A program made the position numbers and the translations under genes. From positions 19,080,001-19,144,000 of the forward strand of contig CM061109.1 in NCBI GenBank assembly GCA_030770545.1: a DNA stretch of 64,000 nucleotides, written 5' to 3'. Under the pieces are notes generated by a model. It saw nothing but the letters and a program-made list of their open reading frames with translations. It ran no database searches and was not told the DNA's origin. The DNA is from Macropodus opercularis. Its lineage: Eukaryota > Chordata > Actinopteri > Anabantiformes > Osphronemidae. This document shows positions 35,253 to 46,567 of the stretch, in pieces (the first letter of the stretch is position 1; every line of letters starts with the position of its first letter).

Positions 35253-36363
35253 ATGGAGAAGCCAGAGGGAGCTGAACTCTGCTTTCCCCAGCTCCTCAAC
35301 GCCTCCTGCGTGAAGCCGAAGCGTCCGCACTTCGAGGCCACGCTGACTGGCGTCCTGCTGTTTTGTGTGTCTTTGCTCACCGCGTCTCTCAACCTGCTGG
35401 TCATCGTCTCCATCTCGCACTTCAAGTACAAAACATTTGCCACTTTATGGAGCTGGTAAAAAGCAGAACAACAAATACCTGTTGTGTAGATGTTTTTGCT
35501 TTCTCTTGTGATGACGACTAATGAATAGTGAAGTGTTACTTGTCTTCGTCTCCAGGCAGCTCCACACTCCCACCAACCTCCTCCTCCTCTCTCTGGCCGT
35601 CTCTGACTTCTTCATGGGCGTCATCATGTTCTTCCAGTTTGACGGCTGCTGGTTCTTCGGTAACCTCATGTGTTCTCTGTACCAATACGTAGCATTCATC
35701 ATTGGCTCTGTCTCGGTTGGGACCATGGTTCTCATCTCCATCGACCGTTATGTGGCTATTTGTTATCCCCTGCATTATTCCACCAAACTCACGAAGAGGA
35801 GAGTGAAGGTGTGCGTGTGTTTGTGTTGGACGTGTTCTGTGGTCTACACGGGTCTGTATCTGAAAGACAACCTGCAGCATCCAGGCAGGTTCAACTCCTG
35901 CTTTGGTGAATGTGTCATCTTCGTCAACTACGTTGCTGGACTTGTAGATCTGGTTGTTTCCTTCGTGGCTCCCATCACCGTCATCGTCGTTCTGTACGTC
36001 AGAGTGTTTGTTGTTGCTGTGACTCAGGCTCGAGCTCTGAGGTCTCACGTCGCAGCCGTTTCTCTGCAGCAGTCGATGAGAGTCACAGCTGTGAAGTCTG
36101 AGCTGAAAGCAGCCCGGACGCTGGGTGTGGTCATCGCTGTGTTTCTCATGTGTCTCTGTCCGTATTACTGCGTCAGTCTCATAGGCCAGGACACGCTGCT
36201 GAGCGCTTCCTCTGCTGCGTTTGTAATTTATCTGTATTATTTTAATTCCTGTCTGAACCCAGTGATTTACGCTTTTCTTTACCCCTGGTTTAAAAAGTCT
36301 GTTAAACTCATTGTTACACTGAAGATTCTGCAGCCTGACTCCAGTGAGGCCAACATGCTGTAG
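35253..36363 (+). CDS. R11: trace amine-associated receptor, class III, short TM2-ECL1 turn
   Basis: Exons 35253-35425 and 35556-36363, 326 residues. The end of TM2 lacks three residues present in most others: MFFQFDGCWFFGN against FFQVVLIDGCWFLGD; R12 has the same shortening. Position 3.32 is Ala104, Asp5.42 is kept (GLVDLVVSFVAP). TM5-TM6 from PITVIVVLYVRVF to CLCPYYC is the common block of R1-R8 with local ICL3 changes (SLQQSMRVTAV). The fingerprint NSCLNPVIYAFLYPWF is intact. An in-frame ATG at 35214 would add 13 residues, but homologs start at MEKPEG. Confidence 0.92.
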
Positions 36364-37012
36364 ACAGGCTCAAGCATTGCATTGTGCATTGTGCATGGCG
36401 TAAACAACCTGTCCTGCCTCAGTGTCACAGTAATAACCTGTATAAATACGAATACACGTGTAGCATATACAGGTTTGTGTTCACACTGGGCTTGATTTAA
36501 ACCGTAACATCCCAGATTAAATGTAGCTTTTATTCCACAGGCCTGAGGCGACAAGCGGCACAGTGGCTTCCCTGGATGCGAAGTGATGCTCTGACACAGC
36601 ACAAAGCTCACAAAAGTCAGTCAGGATCATTGTTTAATAATAAAAATAAGAATTGAATCCATTCATAATTGAATAAACCAGTAGTGAATATATCAAAATA
36701 AATATAATATAATATATACAGTAGTGTCATTAAGAGCCTGAGTGGCCATTTTTTTACTTTTTTATTACAGCAACTCTTTAATGAATTCTGCTTTTACAAG
36801 GTTGCCATTTTAATTCAGTCCATGTCAGATTTATTAATATTGTGGTTACATGATAAAACTATGATAATTCTTCACGAACTGCTCACATAAAATGAAACAT
36901 GTAAACAGAATCTGCTCTGTCAGTGTCACCGGAATCTTGATTGTCCATCTTCTCTCCCTTGGCGGTTTCACAAACAGCAGAATTGTGAATTTAACCAAAA
37001 AGCTCATGGTCA

Positions 37013-37025
37013 AGGTCAAAGGTCA
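37013..37025 (+). promoter_or_regulatory. DR1-type nuclear receptor half-site repeat
   Basis: AGGTCA-A-AGGTCA, perfect, flanked by further GGTCA words (37008-37030), about 257 bp before the R12 ATG. Such sites bind RXR heterodimers or HNF4; use here is unproven. Confidence 0.3.
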
Positions 37026-37234
37026 AGGTCTGTGAGGGTCATTACATCTTGAACAGTGTGACTCTGGGCTTGTTTTGCTGTGACTCCGTTCGGGAGTGTG
37101 AAATCTTAAAACCAGCGCTGGTAGCCATCAGTCAGAGGCTGATGACCCAGGACCTAATCTGACCACTGTGCCACTGTCCAATCTCGTAGTCCTTCAGTCT
37201 CAGCAGCAGCGGTGGAGAGAGAGGGAGGGAGGGA

Positions 37235-37247
37235 GATAAATGAGCTG
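37235..37247 (+). promoter_or_regulatory. TATA-like core promoter box of R12
   Basis: GATAAATGAGCTG following a GAGGGAGGGAGG tract, 47 bp before the R12 ATG. Confidence 0.45.
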
Positions 37248-37281
37248 TAGGGCAGGAAGCAGCCGGAGCAGCTCTGTGGCG

Positions 37282-38465
37282 ATGGAGGAGGCTGAACTCT
37301 GCTTTCCTCAGCTCCTCAACGTCTCCTGCATCAAACCGACGCGTCCTCACTATGAGACCATGCTGAATAATATCCTGCTGATCTTGGTGTCTCTGCTCAC
37401 CGCGTCTCTCAACCTGCTGGTCATCGTCTCCATCTCACACTTTAAGTAACCTCATTCTTCATTACAGTTAACAGACCACAACATTCAGCAGTAAAGAAAA
37501 TTAATGATGTTTTGGTAATAATCATGTTTTTGAGTTTTAGCAGTTACTCTGCTTTAGGCTGAACGGTGACGCTTGTCAACTCAACTTGTGGCTGTGTTTT
37601 TCATCTGTGATCCAGTGATTGTTTATATCATAAATCATAATATTGCTGGTGTGTCTCCTCCTGCAGGCAGCTCCACACCTCCACCAACCTCCTCCTCCTC
37701 TCTCTGGCCGTCTCTGACTTCTTCATGGGCCTCTCCATGATCTTACAGATTGACAGCTGCTGGTTTCTTGGCAGCGTCATTTGCGCTCTGTGTCAGTATC
37801 TGGTTTACATTATTAGCTCTGTCTCAGTAGGAAACATGGTGCTTATATCTGTCGATCGCTACGTGGCTATTTGTTATCCCCTCTATTACTCCACCAAGCT
37901 CACAGAAAGGAGAGCGAAGGTGTGTGTGTGCCTGTGTTGGACGTGCTCGGTGGTCTATCAGGGTCTGTATCTGAAGGACAACCTGCAGCAGCCGGGCAGG
38001 TTCAACTCCTGCTTGGGAGAGTGTTTCCTTTACATCAACTACGTTGCAGGAGTTGTGGATGTTGTTGTTTCCTTCGTTCTTCCCATCACTGTCATCATAG
38101 CTCTGTACGTCCGAGTGTTTGTTGTGGCGTTGTCTCAGGCGCGAGCTGTGAGGTGTCACATCGCGTCGGTCTCGCTCGCACAGCGATCAGTGAAGGCGTC
38201 AGTGAAGAAATCAGAGCTGAAGGCAGCCAGGAATCTGGGCGTGGTCATCGCCGTGTTCCTGGCCTGTCTCTGCCCATTTTACTGTGTCAGTCTTACAGGT
38301 CAGCACACGGCGTTTACTGCTTTTGCCGTTTATTTGTACTATCTTAATTCCTGCTTAAACCCTGTGATTTATGCTTTTTTTTACCCATGGTTCAGAAAAT
38401 CTGTTAAACTCATCATCACACTGAAGATACTGCAACCAGACTCCTGTCAGACCAACATGCTATAG
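37282..38465 (+). CDS. R12: trace amine-associated receptor, class III, Val at 3.32
   Basis: Exons 37282-37445 and 37667-38465, 320 residues; intron 221 bp. The TM2-ECL1 turn is shortened as in R11 (MILQIDSCWFLG). Position 3.32 is Val101 (CQYLVYIISS); Asp5.42 is kept (GVVDVVVSFVLP). ICL2 and TM4 (LHYSTKLT-type, WTCSVVYQGLYLKDNLQQ) resemble R11. TM6 has ACLCPFYC and ECL3 is short (TGQHTAFTAFAVYLYYLNSCLNP). The fingerprint NSCLNPVIYAFFYPWF is intact. First exon ends in HFK followed directly by gtaacc. Confidence 0.93.
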
Positions 38466-38799
38466 AAAAACACTGTGCGTTTACAATGTGGACAGAACTA
38501 ACACTAATGTCTTTAGAAAATAACCAATAATAATAATAATAATCTACATGTCACCTGATCCACACGAGTAAAGTTTGCCAGGCCTGTGCATATTCTACAC
38601 ACATTCAACCAATTTTGACTGTGATGACTGCTCTTAGAAAATTCCAACTAGTTATTAGCTAAATTAAATAATAAGACACATTCGCTTTGTTTATTGTGTG
38701 TTTTTGACAGCCTTTGGATTAGGAATAAGACAAGCCCTGTAGTTTGGTTGACATTTACAGCTCAAAGACGTTCCGTTATGTACAGCCAACCTTGATTGG

Positions 38800-39560
38800 G
38801 GACAGACGTGTCATGTCAGTGGTTCTATAACGTGATTGGCTGTGAGGCGGGAGCAAGCGACGGTGCGCGGGAAAAGAAAAAAACAACAACAAAAGGATAA
38901 ATAAAGAAATGCAGAAATTATTAATAAAGAGGACAAGTCCGGCTGTAGCCGTTCGCTGCTATTGTTGTTGTGCCCACTACAGCATAGTGGACTTTAATAT
39001 CGTCAGATGCCGTGTGGATAGACATTAACGCTAAATACGGAGCTATTGGATTAGCGGTTCGGGCTAACTAGATAGCTAGCATGAAAACTAGCCTCCCAGC
39101 TAGCTCCCCTTCTCTACTGGGCAGGAGAAAGCCTGTCAGCTCCCCTGGAGACGAGGGAGAAAGCCTTTCTCCGCGCTGGACGGAGTAATCTGGACCTGAT
39201 CTACTAGTAGACTGCCACTCCAGGTCCAACGGCGTGGATGGGCCGGACTGGGAGTCTGACATTGACCCTGCTGGTGTGTGAGTACTCAACCTAAACTGGT
39301 CCATTAGAGTAAAAACCGTTTTCCCACCAGAAAAGTATGTAGGTCGCATCCATTCAAGGGACGTCGGTGCATCATCACATTTGTCCATTTAATTGACCAG
39401 GACTAGTGCGACCTACAGTCTCCTCTGGTTTTAAACGTCACCCAAAGCCCGGACATCCACCGCAGCCGATCACTTCCACTCGGTTCAGTGTTGGCGTCCG
39501 TCCGGCGTCAGTCGCGGAGCAGCTGCGTTGTTTGTGTCGCGGGTTTATTTTTGGCATCTG
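38800..39560. promoter_or_regulatory. CpG-rich, promoter-like block of unknown purpose
   Basis: Within 40 bases lie a reverse CCAAT box (ATTGG 38835-38839), a GC box (GGCGGG 38846-38851) and a perfect E2F-type site (GCGCGGGAAA 38865-38874), followed by sequence with many CpGs. This is the layout of a housekeeping or cell-cycle promoter with a 5' UTR. On the - strand 39068-39388 is open for 106 codons but not recognisable. Inverted repeats GTAGGTCGCA (39339-39348) and TGCGACCTAC (39407-39416) could form a hairpin. Possible sources: an inserted retrocopy's promoter, a noncoding transcript, or a mobile element. Confidence 0.35.
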
Positions 39561-40079
39561 AGCGATGGTTCTCATCTGTCCTCGGGTTTTCTTTTGTTTT
39601 GTCAGTAGTGTCTACAACATCAACGGCTACATTACATTTTTAATCCTCCATTGCTGATCTGGCCTGTGGTTGTGAGGTTATAATAATCGTCTAACATGAG
39701 CTTACGATGGACGGATGCTGGTAAACCACTCATGTTCATGGTCTGATTGGTGGGTTGAAGGTTTTTAGAAGTAGCTTCAGGTAAAGCTAGACTCGGATCA
39801 TTGGGTGGGTCCTGTGGTCCATTTAATACAGCCTATACATTATATGGATGAGCAGGCAGTCGTTGAAGTATAGAGTAAATGTGTGTTAAGGTAAAACTCA
39901 GGGTACCGTCCTACGTGTTATGGGTGAAGGAAGTGCTACGTAAAACAAATGTTAGTTTTTTCAGACCCAATAAACTTTCATGTTAGAATTCAGTGTGATG
40001 GCTGGCAACCACCAAACACTCCAGTCTCTATGGAGAGAAAAACAAGAACGGAGAAGGAGGGGTGAGTTGGAACGATCAA

Positions 40080-40092
40080 GATAAAGCTGATG
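40080..40092 (+). promoter_or_regulatory. TATA-like core promoter box of R13
   Basis: GATAAAGCTGATG, 72 bp before the R13 ATG, after a GGAGAAGGAGGGG tract. Confidence 0.4.
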
Positions 40093-40151
40093 TATGACAG
40101 AGGGGTTTGCTCAATAAGCTGCCAGAGCTCAGCAGCGTCTCCTCTGTGGTG

Positions 40152-41222
40152 ATGGAGACCCTGGAGGAAACTGAACTCTGCTTTCCTCTGCTCCTCAACT
40201 CCTCCTGTGTGAAGACGAAGCGTGCTCACTCTGAGACCACGCTGACCTACATCCTGGTGTTTTCAGTCTCTCTGCTCACTGTGTTTCTCAACCTGCTGGT
40301 CATCATCTCCATCTCCCACTTCAAGTAGTTACACATTTTTCTGTTTGTTATATTGTTGTGTAAATCGTAGTTGTTTTTTTTAGAAAACATGCTAAAAATT
40401 TTTTTGGTCTTCCTCTGCAGGCAGCTCCACACTCCAACCAACCTCCTTCTCCTCTCTCTGGCTGTCTCAGATTTTTTCGTAGGCCTTCTCATGCTCTTTC
40501 AAATTGTGCCCATAATTGGCTGCTGGTTTTTGGGGGACCTCATGTGCACCATGTATCAGTATCTAGCAGCAGTTATTACCGCTGTTTCAGTAGGAACCAT
40601 GGTTTTGATATCTGTCGACCGCTATGTGGCTATATGTGCTCCTCTACATTACTCCACCAAAGTAACCCAAACTAGAGTTAAAGTGTGTGTTTGCCTGAGT
40701 TGGAATTGTTCTGTCATCTATTATGGTCTGACGTTACAGGATAGCCTCAAACAGCCAGGGAGAAATAACTCTTGCCTGGGAGAGTGTGTATTTGCCATTA
40801 ACCACGTTACTGGAGTCATTGATGTTATTGTTTTTTTCATTATTCCCGTTATTCTTATCGTGGTTCTGTATATGAGAGTATTTGCGGTGGCTGTGAGTCA
40901 GGCTCAAGCCATGAGGTCTCATGTTGCAGCTGTCACACAGCAGCATTCAGTGAAGGTAACAGCTAAAAAGTCTGAGTTAAAGGCAGCCCGGACTATCGGT
41001 GTCATTATCGTCGTGTTTCTAATATGTCTCTGTCCATATTATTGCGTCAGTCTAACAAGTCAGGACACTTTGCTCAATGAGTCATCTGCTGTCTTTGTTA
41101 TATATTTGTACTATTTCAACTCCTGCCTTAATCCTGTGATTTATGCTTTGTTTTATTCCTGGTTCAGAAAATCTGTTCAGCTCATTATTACGCTGAAGAT
41201 ACTGCATTCAGATACACTGTAG
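40152..41222 (+). CDS. R13: trace amine-associated receptor, class III (two exons)
   Basis: Exons 40152-40324 and 40421-41222, 324 residues; intron 96 bp. Position 3.32 is Ala107; the DG pair before CW is changed (VPIIGCWFLG). Asp5.42 is kept (GVIDVIVFFIIP). The coding sequence is less like the R1-R12 group in TM5 and ICL3 (QQHSVKVTAKKSELKAARTIGVIIVVFLICLC). TM7 reads NSCLNPVIYALFYSWF, Ser for Pro before WF. The C-tail stops early (ILHSDTL). Both ends and splice sites are clean. Confidence 0.93.
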
Positions 41223-42164
41223 AAACTGTGGCGCTCTACTGTAACACTATTAAATATGATGGTGAGACAATGACAACAGCCTTCACACATCATCTTCACT
41301 GTGTCATTAGATTTTATTTGTTTTAAATGCTTTCAAATTGCCACAGCTCGGTGAGGTGTTCAGAGGATTTCAACAGTTTCTCTGATTTTGTGAGTCAGGC
41401 TCATTCTCAGCAAAAGAAATACAGAAAATGTCCAAATAAGTTTCCCGGATTTGTTTTTTTTTTTTTTTTGAATGCTCTGCTGTCTGAACAAGCAATATAT
41501 TCTATAACACAATGCAGCCCACTCAGCTTTTTAACAGTCATCTCTTAAATGCAGGTAACCAAGTGATATATGCTGACATTAATTGACTGTTACACTCGAA
41601 AGACCTTATTTCACGTCACGTAATTGGCCAACATAACCAAACAATACCAGGGTTTACATTTTCTCGCATAACATTAAGTTTGTTAGGTTTATCCCATGAG
41701 GCCTCTCCCACCATTACTGTTGCTATTTCAAAGAATACTCACAAAGCACCCATTGACATAATCAACTTAACAATGAAAACTACTACATAGTATTTGTGAA
41801 AAGACAAATATGAAGACATAAAGATTTAATTTCTAAACAATAAGTGTAGAAATTAGGGATATTGACAACAGCTGTTCATTGCCACCTTTTGGGAGCTAAA
41901 CCCTGTCATGTAACCCTTCATCTTTTTCCTACACCCCATTTCCGTGTTAACTTTAACTTAAACCTACCTGGTAAAATGACCTCTGCTCGTTAGAGTTCTT
42001 AGCAAGCTGTGTTTGTGGACTAGAAAAAATATCGCAGTGGCTTAGACTCTCTGTAGAGACAAAGGGCATTAAAAGTGAGGAGGAAGGAGGGGTGAGCTGA
42101 GGTGCAGACATAAATCAGATGCTCCAAACAGCTGCCAGAGCTCAGCAGCGTCTCCTCCGTGGTG
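41223..42164. other. R13-R14 spacer
   Basis: A run of about fifteen T at 41454-41469; otherwise unremarkable A+T-rich sequence and the probable R14 box CATAAATCAGATG at 42109-42121. Confidence 0.45.
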
Positions 42165-43247
42165 ATGGAGGCGTCAGAGGAAGCTGAACTCTGCTTTCCT
42201 CAGCTCCTCAACTCCTCCTGTGTGAAGTCAAAGCGTCCTCACTCTGAGTCCACGCTGACCTACGTCCTGGTGTTTTTTATTTCTCTGCTCACTGTGTTTC
42301 TCAACCTGCTGGTCATCATCTCCATCTCACACTTCAAGTAGCTATATATTTTATTAATTAATTAGTCTGCATCTGTGTAGTAATTGATGTACTTAGAATT
42401 CATACGCTGGCTGATCTTCCTCTGCAGGCAGCTCCACACACCCTCCAACCTCCTTCTCCTCTCTCTGGCTGCGTCAGATTTCATCGTCGGCCTTCTCATG
42501 TTGTTTCAAATTGTGCTGATAGACGGCTGCTGGCTCTTGGGTGACCTCATGTGTTCTGTGTATCTGTATCTAGTGTATATTATTACTGCTGCCTCATTAG
42601 GAACCATGGTTCTGATATCTGTTGATCGCTATGTGGCTATTTGTTATCCTCTGCATTATTCCACAAAAGTCACACAGCAAAAAGTGAAGATCTCCATTAG
42701 TCTGTGTTGGCTGTTTTCTGTAATCTACCAAGGTTTGAATGTGAAGGACAACCTGCAGCAGCCAGGCAGGTTTAACTCCTGCTTCGGGGAGTGTGTTGTC
42801 GCCTTCAACTACATTGCTAGAATAACCGATCTGGTCGTTTCCTTCATTGTCCCCATCACAGTTATCGTGGTTCTGTATGTGAGAGTATTTGTGGTGGCTG
42901 TGTCTCAGGCTCGTGCCGTGAGGTCTCATATTGCAGTTGTGTCACTCGCACCACATCCGCTGAAAGTTACAGTGAAAAAGTCTGAACTGAAAGCAGCCAG
43001 GACTCTAGGAGTTCTCATAGTTGTGTTTCTAATGTGTCTCCTTCCGTATTATTGCATCAGTCTTGCAGAGAATGACAAAATCTTTGAAACTCCAGCTGCT
43101 GCTGTTGTGATCTATTTGTACTACTTTAACTCCTGTATAAACCCTGCAATCTACGCCTTTTTCTACTCCTGGTTTAGAAAATCAGTGAAACTCATTGTTA
43201 CATTGAAGATACTGCAGCATGACTCCTGTGAGGTCAACATGCAGTAA
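42165..43247 (+). CDS. R14: trace amine-associated receptor, class III, Val at 3.32
   Basis: Exons 42165-42337 and 42428-43247, 330 residues; intron 90 bp with an immediate in-frame stop, unlike R6. Position 3.32 is Val107 (VYLYLVYIITAASLG); Asp5.42 is kept (RITDLVVSFIVP). TM2 starts SLAASDFIVG. ICL3 is VSLAPHPLKVTVKKSELK; TM6 is LMCLLPYYC; TM7 is NSCINPAIYAFFYSWF, so the NP motif and the aromatic pair are intact. C-tail HDSCEVNMQ. Confidence 0.93.
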
Positions 43248-43877
43248 AGACACACTAGAAATGTCAAATCATGTATCTGTAGAAGCCTATTCCAATACAT
43301 CTGGTGAAAGCCTGAGCATAAACACATCCCTACTGAATTGTAATGGTCTTTAGACACACTTATTTTAATTACGGAAATCCATTAATTAATTAAACCAACA
43401 TTTCATATTCTGCTTGTGATTTATTTACAGAGGTCGAGTTGATTGTATGTATTTATTATTAGCAAAGAAAATGTAAATTATTTAACTTAGCAATACTTAT
43501 TCCTAATGAGATGGTGAGGCTCATGGCGAAGTCCTGCAAAGCTCCAGTTTGGCCTCCTCCCTGATCCCACAAACTTCAGCACTAGATCGGATTAATTACC
43601 TGCAACTATAACTACATTAAATCTTCTCCTCACTTCTAGGCCAAGCACGTACTCTGATTAGCTCCAACACTAAAATCCTTTGGTGGGTTTAATGTTCTGG
43701 TAGTCAGAGTGAGATGCTTGTGGAAATCATAACTAATAACGCTTAGAGATTGTGGTAATCAAGAGAAAAAGCAATGTTGTAGGGAGGCGCATGTCTGCAA
43801 TAAAGCTACAGAAGTGAAACGCACATAACCGCATGCTTTGGTCAAGAAGCTTCCAGAGTTCTGCACCTTCTCTTGAC
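43248..43877. other. R14-R15 spacer
   Basis: A+T-rich. The leader before R15 (CCAGAGTTCTGCACC, 43852-43866) is a degraded form of the shared GCCAGAGCTCAGCAGC word. No other feature. Confidence 0.4.
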
Positions 43878-44991
43878 ATGACGGAGACAGCAGACAGAAA
43901 ACAAATGTGCCTTCCACAACCCCTCAGCGATTCCTGCAGGAAGCCCGACCAGCCTCAGTTTGACAACCTGCTCGTCTCCGCTGCTCTGTCCTTTATGTCT
44001 GTGCTTACTGCTGCTCTCAAACTGCTCGTCATCATCTCCATCTCCTATTTTAGGTAGGGTAAACTCTCTAAGCTAGGATATGTTAAAAATGTTGCATTTC
44101 TACATGCTAATGTGTTGCCTAATCTTTCTAAACGTTTTATGACCACTGATGTGGATCATGTTACTCTATCTCCCCAGCTCCACAGCCCCACCAACCTCCT
44201 CATCCTCTCCCTGGCGGCCTCAGACTTCCTCGTGGGTCTCTTGCTGATGCCCTTTGAAATCCTGTTCACAGAAGCCCACAGGTTCTTTAATGATTTTGTG
44301 TATGCACTGCTTTACTTTGTAAGTTTCACCATCACCTCATCTTCAGTGGGAAACATGGTTCTCATATCGATTGACCGGTATCTGGCTATTTGTGACCCTC
44401 TTCATTACAGCAGCAGAGTTACACTGGACAGAACCCTGGTCTGTGTTTGCCTGTGTTGGCTCTGCTCGGTTCTGTATAACAGTTTCATTTTAAAGGACTT
44501 TCTAAGACAATCCAGTTCACCAGCCCCTTGCTACAGCCAGTGTGTAGTGGTTCTTAAGTATGTCACAGGAGTTGTTGACTGTGCTTTTACCTTCATTGGT
44601 CCTATTACTGTTATTGTACTTCTCTATGTGCGAGTGTTCGTGGTGGCTGTGTCTCAGGCTCGTGCTGTGCGTGCTCATGTTGCAGCCGTGATGCTCCAGT
44701 ATTCAGTGTCTTTAGCGCCAAAGAAATCTGAGCTGAAAGCAGCCAGGAGTCTTGGTGTTGTAGTACTTGTGTTTTTAATATGTTTCTGTCCTTATTACTC
44801 CTCGTCCATGGTTGGTCGGGATATTGAGGGCAGTAGCACTTCCTCACCTTTTGTAGTCTGGCTGCTGTATTTGAACTCCTGTCTCAACCCGATGATTTAC
44901 GCCTTTTTTTTACCCATGGTTTAGAAAATCCCTCGAACTCATTATTACGCTGCAGATACTGCGTCACTCCTGTGATGCTAAAATTCTGTAG
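43878..44991 (+). pseudogene. R15: diverged TAAR pseudogene (frameshifts at splice acceptor and TM7)
   Basis: Exon 1 (43878-44053) and exon 2 (44178-44991) can still be seen. Two lesions break it. The acceptor region reads ccccag|CTCCAC rather than ...cag|GCAGCTCCAC: four bases are gone, so the normal splice joins AG to CTC and shifts the frame. In TM7 a run of T has one extra base (GCC TTTTTTTT ACC), after which the frame ends at a TAG at 44922-44924; the tail WFRKSLELIITLQIL continues in another frame to 44991. It also lacks the conserved Cys at 3.25 (Tyr) and has Ser at 3.32, and the N-terminus is diverged (METADRKQMCLPQPLSDSC type). Asp5.42 (GVVDCAFTFIGP) and Trp7.40 remain. Confidence 0.85.
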
Positions 44992-46567
44992 AGAGGCGTT
45001 GCACAGAATCAGTAATTTAATTGTTAAAATGTTTACCTGAGTGCACGGTCCTTTCTCCATGCTGCTCTCAGACTAGGCAAGAACAGCACTTGGTTCAGAG
45101 GTAAAGTAAGATAATGTTTTCATTTAATGGTAATAAAAAAACACGAATCCTTACTTTAGGGTTTATCATATAAATCATCTAAACTATTTCAGTAATGTTT
45201 GAGTCTTGAATGTTGTACTGCAATATTTATATTTGACAGAAAACAAAATGTAAATGAAAAATGTAATCAAATTAAAATGTAATGAGCTCACACTGTATAG
45301 AAACAATTGTTAATAACTAAAAACAACAATTTGCTTCTAAAAGCTGGAAAACTGCAAGGAGAGAGAGCATAAATTCAGATTCCCCTTATGCTGATAAGTT
45401 GAATTATGGTACTTCATGGAATATAAAGTTGATTCAGCTAAAGCAGGAATAGGTGATGTCTTAGCTCTGTAGCTGACAGTTTTTTTTCCTTATTGATTAA
45501 ATCATTATTTAATAATAATTAATTTAATTATTGGGTAGCTTATGCAGCAGTGCTGACGTGGACTACAAAATGCTCACTGACTGTTCATCTTCATCCCAAA
45601 GGGCTTTTCAGGGAGAACCGTGTTAATTCTTATTCTAGGAAAATACATGTATGAGTAGAGCCATTGAGTATGGAGACAGCAGGCAGCAAAACAACTCCTG
45701 TTCTGAATTTGGCTAATAGCAGTTCATTTGAACAAACCCCCTCATGAGAGTTGTTGTAACTATAAGTCAGGTGGGTTTTCTATTTTTGTCCTCGTGAATT
45801 TCTTATATTCTGATGTGTTTTAATAATATGTCTCAAAAATCATCTCGAAATGTGCTTTTCTCCATGACAATTTGTTGTGTTGATCTATTTATTTTATTCA
45901 GCTTGATTTGTTTGTTAAAACAGATGGAAGTTGTTAGGAGGGTCTAAGCTGATTTCATGATTTTCTAGACATTACACTGACTGAGGTGAGGCTTTTACAG
46001 TGAGACTGTTAATGTAAGATCAGTAAAATACACAGCGACCACAACACAGATCCCACCTTACAATACAAAATTCTTCTTATCAGTACAAAAATGTATACAA
46101 TATTGTTACTTTAATTTTTGTCTGTATGTAATTCGCCATAATCGTCATTATTCATATGTATTTGAAACAGGTAATGCCTGTACTTTATTAATCATCTATT
46201 TCATCTTGGGTCACGAGATTTTTATACAGAACTTCTTCTCATGAGTAATTTATTCAATATTATTACTTTTAATTTGTCAGTATGCAGCCATAACATTGTT
46301 GATATATACGTAGACTATCCTGTTGAATGGTCGAACTACTATGTACATACAGTAAAAAAAGCAAAACATTGGTTTTGCGGGCAATACTTTATATGATTAT
46401 ACATAACGGTATACTGTTCTCAGTTTTCTACATGATGATAACTGATGTTTACTTGACAAAATAATCTCTCTCCAGGGGAAATATCATTTGAGTTAGCATC
46501 ACTGTTTCTACACGTTGGCGTCCACCTGAAGATGCTTCCATTTGTGTGAATGGATGTCAAGTGTCCT
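44992..46567. other. A+T-rich spacer at left edge of the inverted trio
   Basis: The longest gene-free stretch of the array apart from the CpG block. It is very A+T-rich and has no coding signal. One of the two orientation switch points must lie here, between R15 (+) and R16 (-). A phrase at 45670-45700 (ATGGAGACAGCAGGCAGCAAAACAA) recalls the R15 exon 1 start but is too short to call. Confidence 0.45.

Larger units (their letters stand above)
36364..37281. other. R11-R12 spacer
   Basis: A+T-rich with AATAAA signals near 36640-36680. It contains a perfect direct repeat of nuclear-receptor half-sites at 37013-37025 and the R12 box at 37235-37247. No gene seen. Confidence 0.45.
38466..40151. other. 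R12-R13 spacer with a CpG-rich block
   Basis: After the R12 3' end there is an AAT microsatellite (38527-38541), then from about 38800 to 39560 a distinct CpG-rich block unlike the rest of the array (see separate entry). The R13 box GATAAAGCTGATG is at 40080-40092. Confidence 0.5.

Noticed and set aside
39068..39388. 106-codon open frame on the - strand in the CpG-rich block
   Set aside because: No recognisable domain, and CpG-rich DNA yields long chance frames; kept only as part of the island entry.
45670..45700. ATGGAGACAGCAGGCAG phrase resembling the R15 exon 1 start
   Set aside because: Likeness covers about 25 bases, with no following TM1 coding.
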